A stretch of DNA of 64,000 bases from Lophius americanus (Eukaryota > Chordata > Actinopteri > Lophiiformes > Lophiidae): contig JBBDHG010000043.1 of assembly GCA_037951165.1 (NCBI GenBank), positions 3,224,001 through 3,288,000 on the forward strand, written 5' to 3'. Both the position numbers and the translations under genes were made by a program. Shown here one piece after another: positions 62,801 through 64,000 of the stretch. Within the stretch, counting starts at the first letter, position 1; every line of letters begins with the position of its first letter. Under the pieces are notes generated by a model. That model was given only the letters and a program-made list of their open reading frames with translations. It was not told where the DNA came from and did not search any database.

Positions 62801-63861
62801 GGGAGTGGTTTCAGGCACTCACAAAATGTATATAAATAACATTTTCCATGTAAAAGTCAACCTTGAGAAAATACTTATAAATATATCTCAGATGGTGCAG
62901 TGTGTGAAATTTAGTGATATATGTTAGTCCATATTGAATCATATATAGCACATAAAATCAACCTTCACTGTCAAAGTGTGGTGAGAGAATCACCGATGGC
63001 CTTCATTGTCTGTGACCAACCGCATCGGGGAAGCTGTGTAGAGACGAGGCTTTATTTGCATAGTTTCTGCTTCTTTGGTGGAGAGGCTTCACGCTCCCTT
63101 GCGTTTTCTTATGCTAAATAATAATAAGTCATTTGTCAAACTTTGGGTTTTCGATTTACAAATGTCTCACCAGGAGCAATAACATTCACGCCATCTTTCA
63201 GACACCAATATTACAACCATTGGAAACAACTTGGGGTTCAGTGTGTTGCTCAAGGACCATTCAACAGTATATAAACATAATTCTTATTTTCGGCTCATGA
63301 AAACAAAGTTACATGCTACGATACATTGCACATTACTTGTGTCTTCTCTAATTGTAATTGGATTTTGAATATTCAAATTTTTTGACTTAACAAATTAAAA
63401 AATTTCAAGTGAAATCAAAAACTGAAAATGTGGTACTTAAATCTCTGTATTAGCTACTAACCAATCAGTGATGAAAGCGATCATCCAAATTACTTTTACT
63501 GTGAGTCACATAAATGTTATTCTATTAAAACGGCATACATCGTACCACTACAACACCATAGTAACACTTTTCTTATTTGTTGGCTTGATATACTTCTATG
63601 TCAACTGTATTTATTTCCTTGCTTTGCTGTTAAACCTTACGAGGCTCATAGATTGAGTCAGCTAAGCTGTTTTCCAATAATAATAGTGTTGGCCGTGGAT
63701 TTTTATGGAAACTTGTAGCCAATATGTTAATCATACTCACTGAGCAAGCAGTGTTTGAAGCCTGCCAGTGTTCTCAAACTGTCTCATCATGGATGCCTTA
63801 TCAGAGGCAGAACTGTGCTAATGCCATATATTTTCACACCCTCTCTCTCTCACTCTCACAC

Positions 63862-63931
<70 letters not shown>

Positions 63932-64000
63932 ATGACAGTTTGACTTGCTCGTTCTGTGGTTGAGGGCTGATCAGAATGGGAATAAGATGATTTGCGGCGT
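53851..64000 (+). other. PLCL first coding intron (continues beyond window)
   Basis: About 10 kb with no recognisable exon; the expected large second coding exon is absent. AT-rich and poor in recognisable transposons compared with the rest of the window, ending in a long (CA)n run. Confidence 0.6.
63862..63929. repeat. (CA)n microsatellite
   Basis: About 34 uninterrupted CA units, the longest dinucleotide run in the window. Confidence 0.97.

Overview
The window looks like nuclear DNA of a ray-finned (teleost) fish. It is AT-rich and mostly non-coding, with (CA)n, (TA)n and (AAT)n microsatellites, fish-type LINE and SINE remains, and genes split into short exons with GT/AG splice sites. None of the long open frames looks bacterial or phage-like.

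Three protein-coding genes can be supported. (1) On the minus strand, the first coding exon (11381-11528) of a raftlin gene, closer to RFTN2 than to RFTN1. The rest of that gene would lie toward and beyond the left edge, so positions 1-11380 are probably its first intron or introns. (2) On the plus strand, a complete secreted CAP/CRISP-family gene at about 41.3-47.7 kb. It has a TATA box, a non-coding first exon, a signal-peptide exon, four CAP exons and a cysteine-rich C-terminal tail. (3) On the plus strand, the promoter region, a 5' non-coding exon and the first coding exon (53599-53850) of an inactive phospholipase C-like gene (PLCL/PRIP family). From 53851 to the right edge the window is its long first coding intron.

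In vertebrates, raftlin and PLCL genes are neighbours in two paralogous blocks (RFTN1...PLCL2 and RFTN2...PLCL1). The minus/plus arrangement here fits that linkage, with a CRISP gene lying between them. The N-terminal exons alone do not settle which paralogue pair this is: the raftlin exon favours RFTN2, whereas the PLCL exon is ambiguous.

The space between genes is filled with repeats. There are two unclassified interspersed families (four and six copies), an L2-type LINE 3' fragment, a decayed retrotransposon C-terminal domain, a tRNA-SINE-like element, a MITE-like element with inverted ends, several minisatellites (about 20, 43 and 73 bp periods) and many microsatellites. A strong CTCF-type motif sits between the CRISP gene and the PLCL promoter. 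Several precise inverted or duplicated structures (5.74, 15.1 and 15.9 kb) look like template-switch products. I found no CRISPR array, rRNA or convincing tRNA gene, and I cannot show any wholly new biological system. The least expected points are the coordinated loss of one CRISP disulfide pair, the 4-nt phase problem at the first CRISP intron, and the A-B-A'-B' inverted structure at 5.74 kb.
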